From contig JAJYMC010000065.1 in assembly GCA_021787335.1 (NCBI GenBank), positions 60,414 through 124,413 of the forward strand: a stretch of 64,000 bases of DNA. Direction: 5' to 3'. Below are positions 1-10,013 of this stretch, one piece after another; within the stretch, counting starts at the first letter, position 1; every line of letters begins with the position of its first letter. This stretch comes from Bacillota bacterium. GTDB taxonomy: Bacteria; Bacillota; Sulfobacillia; JAJYWN01; JAJZPE01. Both the position numbers and the translations under genes were made by a program. The notes beneath the pieces are model-generated. The model saw nothing but the letters and a program-made list of their open reading frames with translations. It searched no databases and was not told the DNA's origin.

Positions 1-184
1 TCAAGATGAGGAGGTAGGCCCCACCCCTCGGGCCGGCGCCCGGGGGTGTCCGGAGGTCCTCATACGTCAGGCGGGCCGGCCCCCGGGAAGGGTGGCCGGC
101 CCGGTGCGTGTGGGGCCTCCCGTCATAATCGGGCCAGCCTCCCGGTAGAATAAGGCCGAGGAACGCTTGTCCGGGGGTGGAACG

Positions 185-694
185 ATGGGTGCTCGCCGCT
201 TCGTCCTTGGGTTCGCCCTGGGGGTCATCACCACGCTGTTGGCCATGGGCCTTGCGGCCCTTGGCGTGGCTCACCGGGGGATCGGGCTCGCCGTGGACCT
301 CGAGCCGCTGGCGGCCTCCGTGCGGGAGGAGGTCCGGGCGCAGGCCGCCGAGGCCCTGCCGGACCTGATCGAGGCAGCCAAGCGGGCCGTTCCCACCGAG
401 GTGGCCGCCGAGGTGAAGGGGAAGCTGGGTGGGGCCAGCCTGCAGATAGCTGACCTGACCCTGGCCTTCCCCCCGTCGGTCGTCGCCGCCCTCGAGGCGC
501 GCGTGGTGGTGATGGTCGAGGCGGTCGTCAATGAGGTCTTCGACCAGATGGACACCGACGCGGCCGCCGATGAGCTGGCCGATCAGGCCGAGAGGATGGT
601 CCGTGAGCGTTTTTTGACCGCCGCCACGGGGACGCCGGTGGAAGTCAGAGTGCTGCCGTGGCTGACCGTGCCGGTCATGCTCACCGGGAAATGA
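185..694 (+). CDS. Hypothetical protein with one N-terminal membrane segment
   Basis: I do not recognise this 169-residue protein. Residues about 5-30 form one hydrophobic segment after Met-Gly-Ala-Arg-Arg, so it is probably a membrane-anchored protein with the rest outside or on the membrane surface. The remainder is Ala/Glu/Val-rich and looks helical. The ATG at 185 is preferred because GGGGGTGG lies just upstream; a TTG at 167 in the same frame would add six residues. It ends about 60 bases before a strong promoter for rpsB, so it is probably transcribed separately. Codon use resembles the neighbours. No function is inferred. Confidence 0.6.
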   Translation: MGARRFVLGFALGVITTLLAMGLAALGVAHRGIGLAVDLEPLAASVREEVRAQAAEALPDLIEAAKRAVPTEVAAEVKGKLGGASLQIADLTLAFPPSVVAALEARVVVMVEAVVNEVFDQMDTDAAADELADQAERMVRERFLTAATGTPVEVRVLPWLTVPVMLTGK

Positions 695-753
695 TGGTCA
701 TCGGCCGACCGGCCGGCGCTGACGGTCGGCGGCGGTCGGCGGCGGGCTGTCTG

Positions 754-783
754 TTGCCAAGCCGTGCCGGGCCATGGTATACT
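754..783 (+). promoter_or_regulatory. Sigma-A promoter for rpsB-tsf
   Basis: TTGCCA at 754-759 and TATACT at 778-783 are 18 bases apart, with an extended -10 TGn directly before TATACT. Transcription would start near 790 and leave an rpsB leader of about 120 bases. That leader contains a CCCCTT/AAAGGGG hairpin near 834-850, which could be an S2 autoregulatory element; this is not demonstrated. Confidence 0.75.
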
Positions 784-908
784 GTCATTTGGCGTCTTTT
801 CCAAAACACACGTCGGCGGACCGGCCGGTGGTGCCCCTTGAAGAAAGGGGTTCCGGCCCGGGAAGATGCCGGCGGAGGACAAAACCAGCGGGGGGGAGGT
901 GAACACAA

Positions 909-1652
909 ATGTCGGTCATTTCCATGAAGCAACTCCTTGAGGCGGGCGTCCATTTCGGGCACCAGACCAGGCGTTGGAACCCAAAGATGGCTCCTTACAT
1001 CTTCACCGAGCGGAACGGCATCCACATCGTGGACCTGCAGAAGACGGTGAAGAAGGTCGAGGAAGTCTACAACCACGTCCGCAGCTTCTCCCAGCAGGGT
1101 GGAACGCTTCTCTTCGTGGGGACCAAGAAGCAGGCCCAGGATGCCGTGCGCGAGGAAGCCGCGCGGTGCGGGATGTTCTACGTCAATCAGCGTTGGCTCG
1201 GCGGGATGCTGACCAACTTCTCGACCATTCGCCGCCGCATCGAGCGGCTCCATGAGCTCGAGCGGATGGAGCAGGACGGCACCTTCGCCCTCCTGCCGAA
1301 GAAGGAAGTCGCCGGTTACATGCGGGAGAAGGACAAGCTCTCCAAGTACCTCGGCGGCATCAAGGAGATGCGCAAACTGCCTTCCGCCCTCTTCATCATC
1401 GACCCGCGGAAGGAGAAGATTGCTGTCTCCGAGGCCAGGAAGCTCAAGATTCCGGTCATCGCCATCGTCGATACCAACTGCAACCCGGACGAGATCGATC
1501 TGATCATCCCGGGCAATGACGACGCCATCCGGGCGGTCAGGCTGCTGACGAGCAAGATCGCCGACGCGGTCATCGAAGGCCGCGCGGCCATCGAGCCCGA
1601 GGAGCAGCCGGCGGCCGTCGCAGCGGCGCCTTCGGAACAGCCGGTGGTGTGA
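909..1652 (+). CDS. rpsB: 30S ribosomal protein S2
   Basis: This 247-residue S2 protein is the usual length and opens with the typical S2 start ([20 protein letters not shown]). The conserved [20 protein letters not shown] and [13 protein letters not shown] stretches follow in order. S2 binds the 30S head late in assembly and helps recruit S1 or mRNA. The ATG has a strong Shine-Dalgarno GGAGGTG eight bases upstream. The last 25 residues are an Ala/Glu/Pro-rich tail. Tsf follows 134 bases later without a clear terminator between them, the classic rpsB-tsf operon. Confidence 0.98.
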   Translation: MSVISMKQLLEAGVHFGHQTRRWNPKMAPYIFTERNGIHIVDLQKTVKKVEEVYNHVRSFSQQGGTLLFVGTKKQAQDAVREEAARCGMFYVNQRWLGGMLTNFSTIRRRIERLHELERMEQDGTFALLPKKEVAGYMREKDKLSKYLGGIKEMRKLPSALFIIDPRKEKIAVSEARKLKIPVIAIVDTNCNPDEIDLIIPGNDDAIRAVRLLTSKIADAVIEGRAAIEPEEQPAAVAAAPSEQPVV

Positions 1653-1786
1653 CGTTTCAGGCCGCGGTCCGCGCGACGGGCGCGGCGGCCGGTGATAACT
1701 GCCAGTGTAAGCCAGGGCCGGGCCGGCGAACCAGGCCCGGCCCGTTCTTCGGCCCGGCCGAACCGGGCTGCTTTGGAGGGAAAGAA

Positions 1787-2410
<624 letters not shown>

Positions 2411-2416
2411 ACGAGA

Positions 2417-2450
2417 AGAGAAGACAACACCCGGTGTTGTCTTCTTTCTT
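2417..2450 (+). terminator. Rho-independent terminator after tsf
   Basis: A perfect 10-bp stem (AAGACAACAC, 2421-2430, with GTGTTGTCTT, 2434-2443) is extended by about four more pairs and followed by a T-rich run. It separates rpsB-tsf from pyrH. Confidence 0.85.
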
Positions 2451-2471
2451 TGTCCGTGTCCCGCCGACTGA

Positions 2472-3275
<804 letters not shown>

Positions 3276-3833
3276 ATGGTCAAGGATGTCTTGCGGGAGT
3301 CCGAGGACAAGATGAAGCGGACCTGTGAGCTGTTCCGGAAGGAACTGGCCGGGCTTCGCGCCGGCCGGGCGACCCCGGCCCTCCTGGAGAGGGTGGTGGT
3401 GGACTACTACGGCACCCCGACACCCGTCAACCAGATGGCCAACGTGTCCGTCCCCGAGCCCCGGCTGCTGGTCATCCAGCCGTGGGACAAAGGCCAGGTC
3501 CAGAGCATCGAGCGGGCCATCCTCAAGTCCGACCTGGGTCTGACGCCGAAGACCGACGCCGGCATCATCCGCCTGGTCATCCCGCCGCTCAACGAGGAGC
3601 GCCGGCGGGACCTCGTCAAACAGGTCAGCAAGAAGGCCGAGGAGCAGCGGATCGCCCTCCGCAACGTCCGTCGGGACGCCAACGACTTCCTCAAGGACCT
3701 CGAGAAGGAAGGCGAGATCACCGAGGATGAGCTGCGGCGGGGCCAGGATGAGGTCCAGAAGCTCACCGACAAGTACATCACCGAGGTCGACAACGTGGTC
3801 AAGGCCAAGGAGAAGGAGATCATGGAGGTTTGA
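3276..3833 (+). CDS. frr: Ribosome recycling factor
   Basis: RRF splits post-termination ribosomes together with EF-G. At 185 residues it is full length. Typical segments are [23 protein letters not shown] (residues about 29-51), the [19 protein letters not shown] hinge region and the charged C-terminal helix. GGAGGGG lies nine bases before the ATG, inside the last codons of pyrH. The stop codon overlaps the TTG start of the next small gene, so the two are probably translationally coupled. Confidence 0.98.
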   Translation: MVKDVLRESEDKMKRTCELFRKELAGLRAGRATPALLERVVVDYYGTPTPVNQMANVSVPEPRLLVIQPWDKGQVQSIERAILKSDLGLTPKTDAGIIRLVIPPLNEERRRDLVKQVSKKAEEQRIALRNVRRDANDFLKDLEKEGEITEDELRRGQDEVQKLTDKYITEVDNVVKAKEKEIMEV

Positions 3834-4063
3834 GCTTCTCCCCGGTCATCGGCCTCACCGCGGAGGAGGCCCGGGAGGAACTCCGCCGGATCGGCACGCC
3901 GGTCATCGAAGAACTGGTCACCCGGCCGCCCTGGCCGGGAGAGCCGGATGGCTCCCTGCGCGTGATCACCGTGCGGGAGGCAGCCAGAGGCGTGATCCTG
4001 GTCATGGCCCACGAAGGGTACCACCGGGCCGCGCAAGCTGAAGGAGGACACCGTCGTGCCTGA
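3830..4063 (+). CDS. Small PASTA-like protein between frr and uppS
   Basis: This 77-residue protein overlaps frr by four bases at its TTG start and uppS by eight bases at its end. It lies in the same tight operon and is likely real. The pattern [17 protein letters not shown], then [20 protein letters not shown] and GVILVMAHE resembles a single PASTA-like unit (hydrophobic-x-Gly-Leu, a helix, then strands ending in V-x-L-V). This is an inference from the residue pattern, not a database match. Function is unknown; its place suggests a link to envelope lipid or peptidoglycan precursor synthesis. Confidence 0.6.
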   Translation: MSFSPVIGLTAEEAREELRRIGTPVIEELVTRPPWPGEPDGSLRVITVREAARGVILVMAHEGYHRAAQAEGGHRRA

Positions 4064-4793
4064 CCCCGGACCGGGCGTCGGCCCTGTCCCTGAGCACGTG
4101 GCGATAATCATGGACGGAAACGGCCGCTGGGCCCAGCGGCGCGGACTCCCGAGAGTGGCTGGTCATCGCGCCGGCGCCGAGTCGATCCGCGACGTGATCA
4201 AAGCCTGCCGGGCGTGGGGGATCCGCTATCTGACCCTCTACGCTTTTTCCACGGAGAACTGGAGCCGGCCGCTCGAAGAGGTCTCGGCCCTGATGGATTT
4301 GTTGGTCGAGTATCTCGACCGGGAACTGCCCGAGCTGAAGCGGGAAGGCGTGCAGATCAGGGCCATAGGTCGCTGGCGCGACCTGCCGGAGCGGCAGAGC
4401 CGCAAGGTCCAGGCGGCGATCGAGGCCACCCGGGCCAACGACAAGCTGGTCGTGGCCTTCGCCCTGAACTACGGCGGCCGCGGGGACATCGTCGATGCCT
4501 GCCGGGCTTTGGCCGAAGAAGCCGCGGCCGGCGGCGGGCGACCGGAGGACATCGATGAGGAGTCTTTCCGCGCCCGGCTCAGCACGGCCGGGATGCCCTA
4601 TCCCGACCTCCTGATCCGGCCCAGCGGGGAACTCCGCATCTCCAACTTCCTCCTGTGGGAGATGGCCTATACGGAGTTCCGGTTCGACCAGGTCCTCTGG
4701 CCCGACTTCCGCCGGGAGCACCTCCGGGCGGCCATCGACGACTTCCGGAATCGCCGCCGTACCTTCGGCGCCCTACCCGAGCAAGGCAGGTGA
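4056..4793 (+). CDS. uppS: Undecaprenyl diphosphate synthase
   Basis: This cis-prenyltransferase extends farnesyl diphosphate with isopentenyl diphosphate to the C55 lipid carrier of peptidoglycan synthesis. The diagnostic HVAIIMDGNGRWA box is near residue 14, with the catalytic Asp and the following Asn-Gly-Arg-Trp. YAFSTENWSR and the C-terminal PDLLIRPSGELRISNFLLWEMAYTE motif are also present. Length (245) is normal. The GTG start has AAGGAGG eight bases upstream. Stop and next start (cdsA) are six bases apart. Confidence 0.97.
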   Translation: MPDPGPGVGPVPEHVAIIMDGNGRWAQRRGLPRVAGHRAGAESIRDVIKACRAWGIRYLTLYAFSTENWSRPLEEVSALMDLLVEYLDRELPELKREGVQIRAIGRWRDLPERQSRKVQAAIEATRANDKLVVAFALNYGGRGDIVDACRALAEEAAAGGGRPEDIDEESFRARLSTAGMPYPDLLIRPSGELRISNFLLWEMAYTEFRFDQVLWPDFRREHLRAAIDDFRNRRRTFGALPEQGR

Positions 4794-4798
4794 CCTGA

Positions 4799-5590
4799 GT
4801 GCTGAAGACGAGAGTCATCACCGCCCTGGTGGGCGTACCGGTCGTGTTGGCTTGCGGGTACTGGGGCGGAGCCCCTCTTTTTGTTCTCCTCGCCGCCCTC
4901 TCGCTGCTGGCCATGGGCGAGTTCTGGGGCATGCTGGGGGAAAAGGGCGTCCGTGGCTTGCGGGCCCTGAGCGGCGCGGCCGCCGTGGCCATGGTCGCCG
5001 CGGGCGTCGCCGGGCGGGAGGACGTCCTGGCCGCCGTGCTGGCCGTCTCGGTCATTCTGGCCCTCGGCGTCCAGGTCTTCCGGCGCTCCGCATACACTGT
5101 CGTGGACGCCCATGCCACCCTCGCCGGGCTGGTCTATCTGGGCTACCTGAACGCCTATCCGGGGCTCCTCAGGCACCTCGGTCTGTGGCCGCTGGCCCTG
5201 GCCGTCGGGGTGACCTGGGCGACCGACACGGCCGCCTACTTCACCGGGATGGCCATCGGGCGGCGGAAGCTCTGCCCCGACCTGAGTCCGGGGAAGACCA
5301 TCGAAGGGGCGGTCGGCGGGATGATCGCGGCGGTCGTCTTCGGCGGCCTGGGGGGCGTCTACCTGGCCGGCCTGAGCGTCGCCGGGGCGGCGGCCTTCGG
5401 GCTGGTCACCGGGGCGGCCGCCCAGGTGGGAGACCTGGCCGAGTCGGCCCTCAAGCGGTCCTGCGGGATCAAGGACTCGGGTCGCCTCCTGCCGGGTCAC
5501 GGGGGGGTCCTGGACCGCTTTGACAGCCTGCTCTTCAGCGCCCCGGTGGCCTACTACGCCCTCAACCTGCTGGCCCTGATGAGGCGGTGA
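4799..5590 (+). CDS. cdsA: Phosphatidate cytidylyltransferase
   Basis: CDP-diacylglycerol synthase is an integral membrane enzyme that activates phosphatidate with CTP for phospholipid synthesis. The protein (263 residues) is almost entirely hydrophobic helices. It carries the CTP-transferase signature near residues 215-245: SALKRSCGIKDSG, then LLPGHGGVLDRFDSLLFSAP. The upstream WATDTAAYFTG...GRRKLCPDLSPGKTIEGAVGG region is also conserved. It starts with GTG five bases after uppS, a common gene pair. Confidence 0.96.
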   Translation: MLKTRVITALVGVPVVLACGYWGGAPLFVLLAALSLLAMGEFWGMLGEKGVRGLRALSGAAAVAMVAAGVAGREDVLAAVLAVSVILALGVQVFRRSAYTVVDAHATLAGLVYLGYLNAYPGLLRHLGLWPLALAVGVTWATDTAAYFTGMAIGRRKLCPDLSPGKTIEGAVGGMIAAVVFGGLGGVYLAGLSVAGAAAFGLVTGAAAQVGDLAESALKRSCGIKDSGRLLPGHGGVLDRFDSLLFSAPVAYYALNLLALMRR

Positions 5591-5594
5591 TTGT

Positions 5595-6650
5595 TTGCGT
5601 CCCGCGACCTGGCTATACCTTGGGGCCGCTCTGCTTCTGGGGTTCCTGACCCTCAAGTTCGTCCTGCCCTATCTCTTGCCGTTCGTCCTGGCGGCCTTCA
5701 TCGCCGTGCTCATCGACCCCCTGGTCAGCTGGATGGAGGGGCGGCTCAGGATGCGCCGCGGGTTGGCGGTGGCGGTCATCCTCCTTATCGTCCTCGCGGC
5801 CCTGGCCACCGGGATCATCGCCGGCGTCTCCAGGCTGGCCGTGGAAGCCAAGGAGATGACGGATGACCTCCCGCGGTGGCAGACCACGGCCGAGGGTTGG
5901 TTGGCCCGCCTGGGGGAGGTCTCGATGAATCTGCCGGACCCGGCCCGCCAGGCCATCGAGAAACAGATGACCTCGGTCTCCAGCGGGCTCTCGGGGCTGG
6001 CCGAAAGCCTCGTCAACTCGCTGGCCGGTCTGCCGCGGGCCCTGATGTTCATCTTCGTGACCTGTCTGGCGACCTTCTTCGTCAGCCGTGACAAGCGAGA
6101 GCTCAACCGGTTCCTGGTCGGGCTCCTGCCGCCGGCCTGGCGTGGCCACGCCCGAGCCGTCGAGCGCGAGGTCCTGGCCTCGTTCCTCGGATACATCCGG
6201 GCCCAACTGGTCCTGGTCCTCCTGACGGCGGTGGGCTGCATCATCGGCCTGGGGCTGGTCGGCGCGCCGTACGCGCTGCTGATCGGGATAGGCGCCGGGA
6301 TCCTGGATCTCTTCCCGATGGTCGGCCCGGCGACCCTCTTCCTGCCGTGGGGACTGTACCATGTCTTCCTCGGCGACCACGGCTTTGGCCTTGGCCTGCT
6401 CATCGTCCTGGGGGCGGTGACGGCCATCCGCCAGTTGGTCGAGGCCAGGGTCATCGGAGCCAGGATCGGCCTGCATCCTCTGGCCACCCTGATGGCCATC
6501 TATCTGGGCCTGGCCATCTTCGGCGGACAGGGCCTCCTCATCGGGCCGCTGGCTGCCGTGGTCCTCAAGGCCCTGGCTCAATCGGGGCTCTGGCCCAGCT
6601 ACGGTCCACCGAGCGCGGCCGAGCGGCCCCCATCCCGACCAGTCGCATGA
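5595..6650 (+). CDS. AI-2E family transporter-like membrane protein
   Basis: A 351-residue polytopic protein with about seven or eight membrane segments. Paired N-terminal helices (LPYLLPFVLAAFIAVLIDPLV) come first, then a long soluble amphipathic region (residues about 75-150), then a C-terminal helix bundle with GAPYALLIGIGAGILDLFPMVGP. This is the layout of the AI-2E/PerM/YtvI family (PF01594). YtvI-like members are linked to sporulation in Bacillus; others have been implicated in ion or autoinducer transport. The substrate cannot be inferred here. It begins with TTG four bases after cdsA and is followed closely by dxr. Confidence 0.85.
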   Translation: MRPATWLYLGAALLLGFLTLKFVLPYLLPFVLAAFIAVLIDPLVSWMEGRLRMRRGLAVAVILLIVLAALATGIIAGVSRLAVEAKEMTDDLPRWQTTAEGWLARLGEVSMNLPDPARQAIEKQMTSVSSGLSGLAESLVNSLAGLPRALMFIFVTCLATFFVSRDKRELNRFLVGLLPPAWRGHARAVEREVLASFLGYIRAQLVLVLLTAVGCIIGLGLVGAPYALLIGIGAGILDLFPMVGPATLFLPWGLYHVFLGDHGFGLGLLIVLGAVTAIRQLVEARVIGARIGLHPLATLMAIYLGLAIFGGQGLLIGPLAAVVLKALAQSGLWPSYGPPSAAERPPSRPVA

Positions 6651-6660
6651 GGTGACACCC

Positions 6661-7839
6661 TTGCCCGACCGCAACGAGAACCAACGTCATCTGGCCATCA
6701 TCGGCTCCACGGGTTCCATCGGCCGCCAGGCCCTGGAGGTCGTGGCCGCCGACCCGGAGCGTTTCCGGGTGGTGGCCCTGTCCGCCGACAAGAACGTCGA
6801 TCTGATCGAAGAGCAGTGCCGGCGTTTCCACCCGGAACTGGTGGCTGTCCGCGACCCGGCGGCCGCGGACGAACTGAGGCGGCGTCTGGAGGGCGAGCGG
6901 CTCCCGGTCTACTCCGGCCGGGGGGGGCTCATGGCGGCGGCCACGGCCGGCGAGGCCGACCTGGTGGTCATGGCCGTCGTGGGTTCGGCCGGGCTGCCCT
7001 TGACCCTGTCGGCCATCGCCGCCGGCAAGGACGTGGCCCTGGCCAACAAGGAGACCCTGGTGGCCGGGGGTGAGCTGGTCACCCGGGCGGCCCGCGAGCG
7101 CGGCGTCCGCCTCATCCCCGTGGACAGCGAGCATTCGGCCCTCCTGCAGTGCCTGGCCGGGAGCCGCACGGTCGAGGTCAAGCGCCTCGTCCTGACGGCG
7201 TCGGGCGGGCCTTTCCGCGGGTATACCCGCGAGCGGTTGGCCGGGGTCACCCCCGAGATGGCCCTCAACCACCCGACCTGGGCCATGGGTCCGAAGATCA
7301 GCGTCGACTCGGCCACCCTGATGAACAAGGGGCTGGAGGTCATCGAGGCCCACTGGCTCTTCGGCGTGGGGTACGACCGGATCGACGTCGTCGTCCACCC
7401 GCAGAGCCTGGTCCACTCGTTGGTCGAGTTCGTCGACGGCACATACCTGGCCCAGATGGGACCGCCGGACATGCGCCGGCCGATCCAGTACGCCCTGACC
7501 TATCCTCACCGGCGCCCTGCCGCCTGGCCGGGGCTGGACCTGGCCAAAGCGGCCACGATGACCTTCGAGCCGGTCGACACGAGGACCTTCGCTTCCTTGC
7601 GACTGGCTTATGAGGCTGGTAGAATGGGGGGGACGGCGACCGCCGTCCTGAGCGCCGCCGACGAAGTGGCCGTGGGCCTCTTCCTCGAGCGACGCCTCGG
7701 TTTCCTGGATATCGAGCGAGTGGTCGAGGAAGTCCTGATGCGGCACATCCCGCAGCCGGCGCCGACGCTGGCCGGGATCATGTCCGCCGACGAATGGGCC
7801 CGCGCTGAGGCGAGGAAGGCCGCCGCGGGCAGAAGGTAG
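6661..7839 (+). CDS. dxr: 1-deoxy-D-xylulose-5-phosphate reductoisomerase
   Basis: DXR converts deoxyxylulose phosphate to methylerythritol phosphate with NADPH, the first committed step of the MEP isoprenoid pathway. An N-terminal Rossmann motif GSTGSIGRQALEVV is followed by ALANKETLVAGGE, VDSEHSALLQCL, TASGGPFR and the metal/substrate loop HPTWAMGPKISVDSATLMNKGLE. I choose the TTG at 6661 (392 residues) because GAGGTG lies six bases upstream; a GTG at 6652 would overlap that Shine-Dalgarno. rseP and ispG follow, the usual order. Confidence 0.97.
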   Translation: MPDRNENQRHLAIIGSTGSIGRQALEVVAADPERFRVVALSADKNVDLIEEQCRRFHPELVAVRDPAAADELRRRLEGERLPVYSGRGGLMAAATAGEADLVVMAVVGSAGLPLTLSAIAAGKDVALANKETLVAGGELVTRAARERGVRLIPVDSEHSALLQCLAGSRTVEVKRLVLTASGGPFRGYTRERLAGVTPEMALNHPTWAMGPKISVDSATLMNKGLEVIEAHWLFGVGYDRIDVVVHPQSLVHSLVEFVDGTYLAQMGPPDMRRPIQYALTYPHRRPAAWPGLDLAKAATMTFEPVDTRTFASLRLAYEAGRMGGTATAVLSAADEVAVGLFLERRLGFLDIERVVEEVLMRHIPQPAPTLAGIMSADEWARAEARKAAAGRR

Positions 7840-7848
7840 GGCCGTCAC

Positions 7849-8451
7849 TTGACAACAGTCATCGTCTCCATCCTCGTCTTCGGCCTCCTGATCATGGTCC
7901 ATGAGCTCGGCCATTTCCTGGCCGCCAAGCGGGCCGGCATCCACGTGCCCGAGCTGGCCTTCGGCTTCGGGCCGAAGATCGTCGGCTTCCGGGCCGGGGA
8001 GACCGAGTATAACCTGCGCCTGTTCCCCCTGGGCGGCTTCTGTCGGATGGCCGGGAGCAACCCCGACGACCCCGAGGACATGAACGACCCGCGGGGCTTC
8101 AACCGTCGCACCGTGGGTCAGCGGATGGGGGTCATCGCCGCCGGGCCGGCGATGAACTTCCTCCTGGCCGTGGTCCTCTTCAGCGTCCTCTTCGCGGCCT
8201 CGGGCGTGGCCGAGGCGGTACCCGGAAGCACCGTCGTGGGTGAGGTCATCCCCGGCTTCCCGGCCGCGGCGGCCGGCGTCCAGTCCGGGGACCGCATCGT
8301 CGCCATCGAGGGTGTGGCCATCAATGACTGGGACCAGCTCGTGGCGGTCATCCAGAAGAACATCGGCCGGCCAGTGCAGTTGACCGTGGAGAGGGCCGGG
8401 CGGAACCTGACCCTGCCGATCGGAAGTGACCCCGGTGGAGAACCCCAATGA
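7849..8451 (+). CDS. rseP: RseP site-2 protease, N-terminal part (frameshifted)
   Basis: This part encodes the zinc-binding HELGH (His18 to His22) in the first membrane segment, the FGFGPKIVGF and YNLRLFPLGGFC membrane-reentrant region, and one PDZ domain (residues about 120-190, VIPGFPAAAAGVQSGDRIVAI). It stops after residue 200, where a full RseP would continue to a third and fourth membrane segment. The missing part is encoded in the next frame (8426-8902). Alone it lacks the LDG motif that supplies the third zinc ligand and should be inactive. RseP/RasP cleaves anti-sigma factors and signal peptide remnants inside the membrane. Confidence 0.88.
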   Translation: MTTVIVSILVFGLLIMVHELGHFLAAKRAGIHVPELAFGFGPKIVGFRAGETEYNLRLFPLGGFCRMAGSNPDDPEDMNDPRGFNRRTVGQRMGVIAAGPAMNFLLAVVLFSVLFAASGVAEAVPGSTVVGEVIPGFPAAAAGVQSGDRIVAIEGVAINDWDQLVAVIQKNIGRPVQLTVERAGRNLTLPIGSDPGGEPQ

Positions 8452-8902
8452 CAAGTCGCACGGATTCCTGGGGGTCTCACGGGAGGTCGTCGTCCGCAAG
8501 GAGCCTCTGCCGACGGCCGTCAAGGACGGCTTCGTCCAGACCATCAGCATCACCGTCCTGTGGCTGAAAGGCCTGGTGATGATGGTCCTGCGGCGGGCTT
8601 CGCCCGACCTGACCGGGCCGGTCGGAATCACCCAGATGATCGGCCAGGCGGCTCAGGCCGGCCTGGTCAGCGTGGTCTCGTTCGCCGCCGCCCTGTCGGC
8701 CAACCTGGGGCTATGGAACCTCCTGCCGATCCCGGCCCTCGACGGCTCGCGCCTGGTCTTCCTAGGCTTCGAGAAGCTCCGTGGGCGGCCGGTCGCGCCG
8801 GAGAAGGAGAACTTCATCCACGTCCTGGGCTTCGCCTTTCTGATCCTGCTCATCGTCGTCGTGACCTACCGCGATATCCTGCGGCTGCGGGTCTCATCGT
8901 GA
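8426..8902 (+). CDS. rseP: RseP site-2 protease, C-terminal part (frameshifted)
   Basis: This continues RseP in frame +1 relative to the N-terminal part. It reads VTPVENPN, the usual end of the PDZ domain, then GFLGVSRE, DLTGPVGITQMIGQAAQAG and NLLPIPALDGSRLVFL with the catalytic LDG, and a final membrane segment. The two frames overlap for 26 bases, so a single extra base (or two missing bases) near 8425 explains the split. The GTG at 8426 has no convincing Shine-Dalgarno, which argues against an independently translated subunit. It is a sequencing error, a true mutation or recoding. Confidence 0.85.
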   Translation: MTPVENPNDKSHGFLGVSREVVVRKEPLPTAVKDGFVQTISITVLWLKGLVMMVLRRASPDLTGPVGITQMIGQAAQAGLVSVVSFAAALSANLGLWNLLPIPALDGSRLVFLGFEKLRGRPVAPEKENFIHVLGFAFLILLIVVVTYRDILRLRVSS

Positions 8903-8923
8903 GCCGGTGAGGGAGGGGCGGTC

Positions 8924-9982
8924 ATGACCAGGAGAGCTTCGCGACAGGTGAAGGTCGGGGCGGTGGCCATCGGGGGCGGCGCCCCGATCGCCGTCCAGAC
9001 GATGACCAAGACGGATACTCGGGACGTGACCGCGACCGCGGCCGAGATCAGGCGGCTCGCGGAGGCCGGGACCGACCTCGTGCGCCTGGCCGTCCCCGAC
9101 CACGAGGCCGCGGAAGCCCTGGCGGCGCTGGTCCACGGCTCACCGGTACCGCTGGTCGCCGACATCCACTTCGACTACCGCCTAGCCCTGGAGGCCCTCC
9201 GGGCCGGGGTGGACAAGCTCCGGATCAACCCCGGGAACATCGGCGGGGCCGACCGGGTGAGGGCCGTGGCCACGGCCGCCAAGGAACGCGGCGTCCCCAT
9301 CCGCATCGGGGTAAACGCCGGCTCGCTGGAGGACCGGCTCATCGACAAATACGGCGGGCCGACTCCGCAGGCCATGGTCGAGAGCGCCCTGACCCAGGCA
9401 GCCGTCCTGGAGGGCCTGGGCTTCGGAGACATCGTCATCTCCCTGAAAGCATCGGACGTGCGGCGGACGGTGGAGGCCTATCGGTTGGCCGCCGGGCGCT
9501 GCGACTACCCGTTGCACCTCGGGGTGACCGAGGCCGGCGGGCTCTTGCCGGGGACGGTCAAGTCCTCCGTCGGTCTGGGCCTGCTCCTGGCCGAGGGCAT
9601 CGGCGACACCATTCGGGTGTCCCTGACCGAGGATTCGGCCCTTGAAGTCCGGGCGGGCTTCGAGATATTACGCGCTCTCGGCCTCAGGTCGTCGGGGCCG
9701 GAGATAATCTCCTGCCCGACCTGCGGGCGGTGCCAGGTGGGCCTGCCCGAGGTGGTCCGCGAGGTCGAGGCCGGTCTGCGCGGGCTCCGCGCACCGATCA
9801 AGGTGGCCGTCATGGGTTGCGCGGTCAACGGCCCCGGGGAGGCCCGGGAGGCCGACGTCGGAGTGGCCGCGGGGAAGGGCGGCGGTCTCCTCTTCCGAGG
9901 CGGCCAGGTGGTCGGCCGAGTGCCCGAGGGAGAGCTGGCCAAGGTCCTCATCGAGGAGGTCCGGCGGTTGACCCGTGGTTGA
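8924..9982 (+). CDS. ispG: 4-hydroxy-3-methylbut-2-enyl diphosphate synthase
   Basis: IspG (GcpE) is the [4Fe-4S] enzyme that makes HMBPP in the MEP pathway. The TIM-barrel part carries VQTMTKTDTRDV, the VADIHFDYRLAL motif and RINPGNIGG. The C-terminal cluster-binding part has SCPTCGRC and MGCAVNGPGEA (three Cys ligands plus the conserved Glu). Length (352) is normal for the short bacterial form. GGGAGGGG precedes the ATG. Its last codons lie inside the tandem GGTTGAC repeats that form the proS promoter. Confidence 0.97.
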   Translation: MTRRASRQVKVGAVAIGGGAPIAVQTMTKTDTRDVTATAAEIRRLAEAGTDLVRLAVPDHEAAEALAALVHGSPVPLVADIHFDYRLALEALRAGVDKLRINPGNIGGADRVRAVATAAKERGVPIRIGVNAGSLEDRLIDKYGGPTPQAMVESALTQAAVLEGLGFGDIVISLKASDVRRTVEAYRLAAGRCDYPLHLGVTEAGGLLPGTVKSSVGLGLLLAEGIGDTIRVSLTEDSALEVRAGFEILRALGLRSSGPEIISCPTCGRCQVGLPEVVREVEAGLRGLRAPIKVAVMGCAVNGPGEAREADVGVAAGKGGGLLFRGGQVVGRVPEGELAKVLIEEVRRLTRG

Positions 9983-10013
9983 CACCCGCGGTTGACCCGC
10001 GGTTGACAGCCCC
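9966..10013 (+). repeat. Tandem GGTTGAC direct repeats over the ispG end
   Basis: GGTTGAC occurs four times, at 9966, 9977, 9990 and 10001, with spacing 11, 13, 11. This is a roughly 24-base unit present twice. The ispG stop codon lies in the second copy. The last copy extends to TTGACA, the -35 box of the proS promoter. Confidence 0.8.

Noticed and set aside
1653-1786. Additional small gene or tsf extension between rpsB and tsf
   Set aside because: The frame is open from 1649, but the residues are Gly/Pro/Arg-rich spacer translation and EF-Ts begins at 1787 with a proper Shine-Dalgarno.
9966-10013. CRISPR-like or attachment-site repeats
   Set aside because: The units are only seven conserved bases with 4-6 base spacing, there are no spacers of CRISPR length, and no integrase or cas gene lies nearby.
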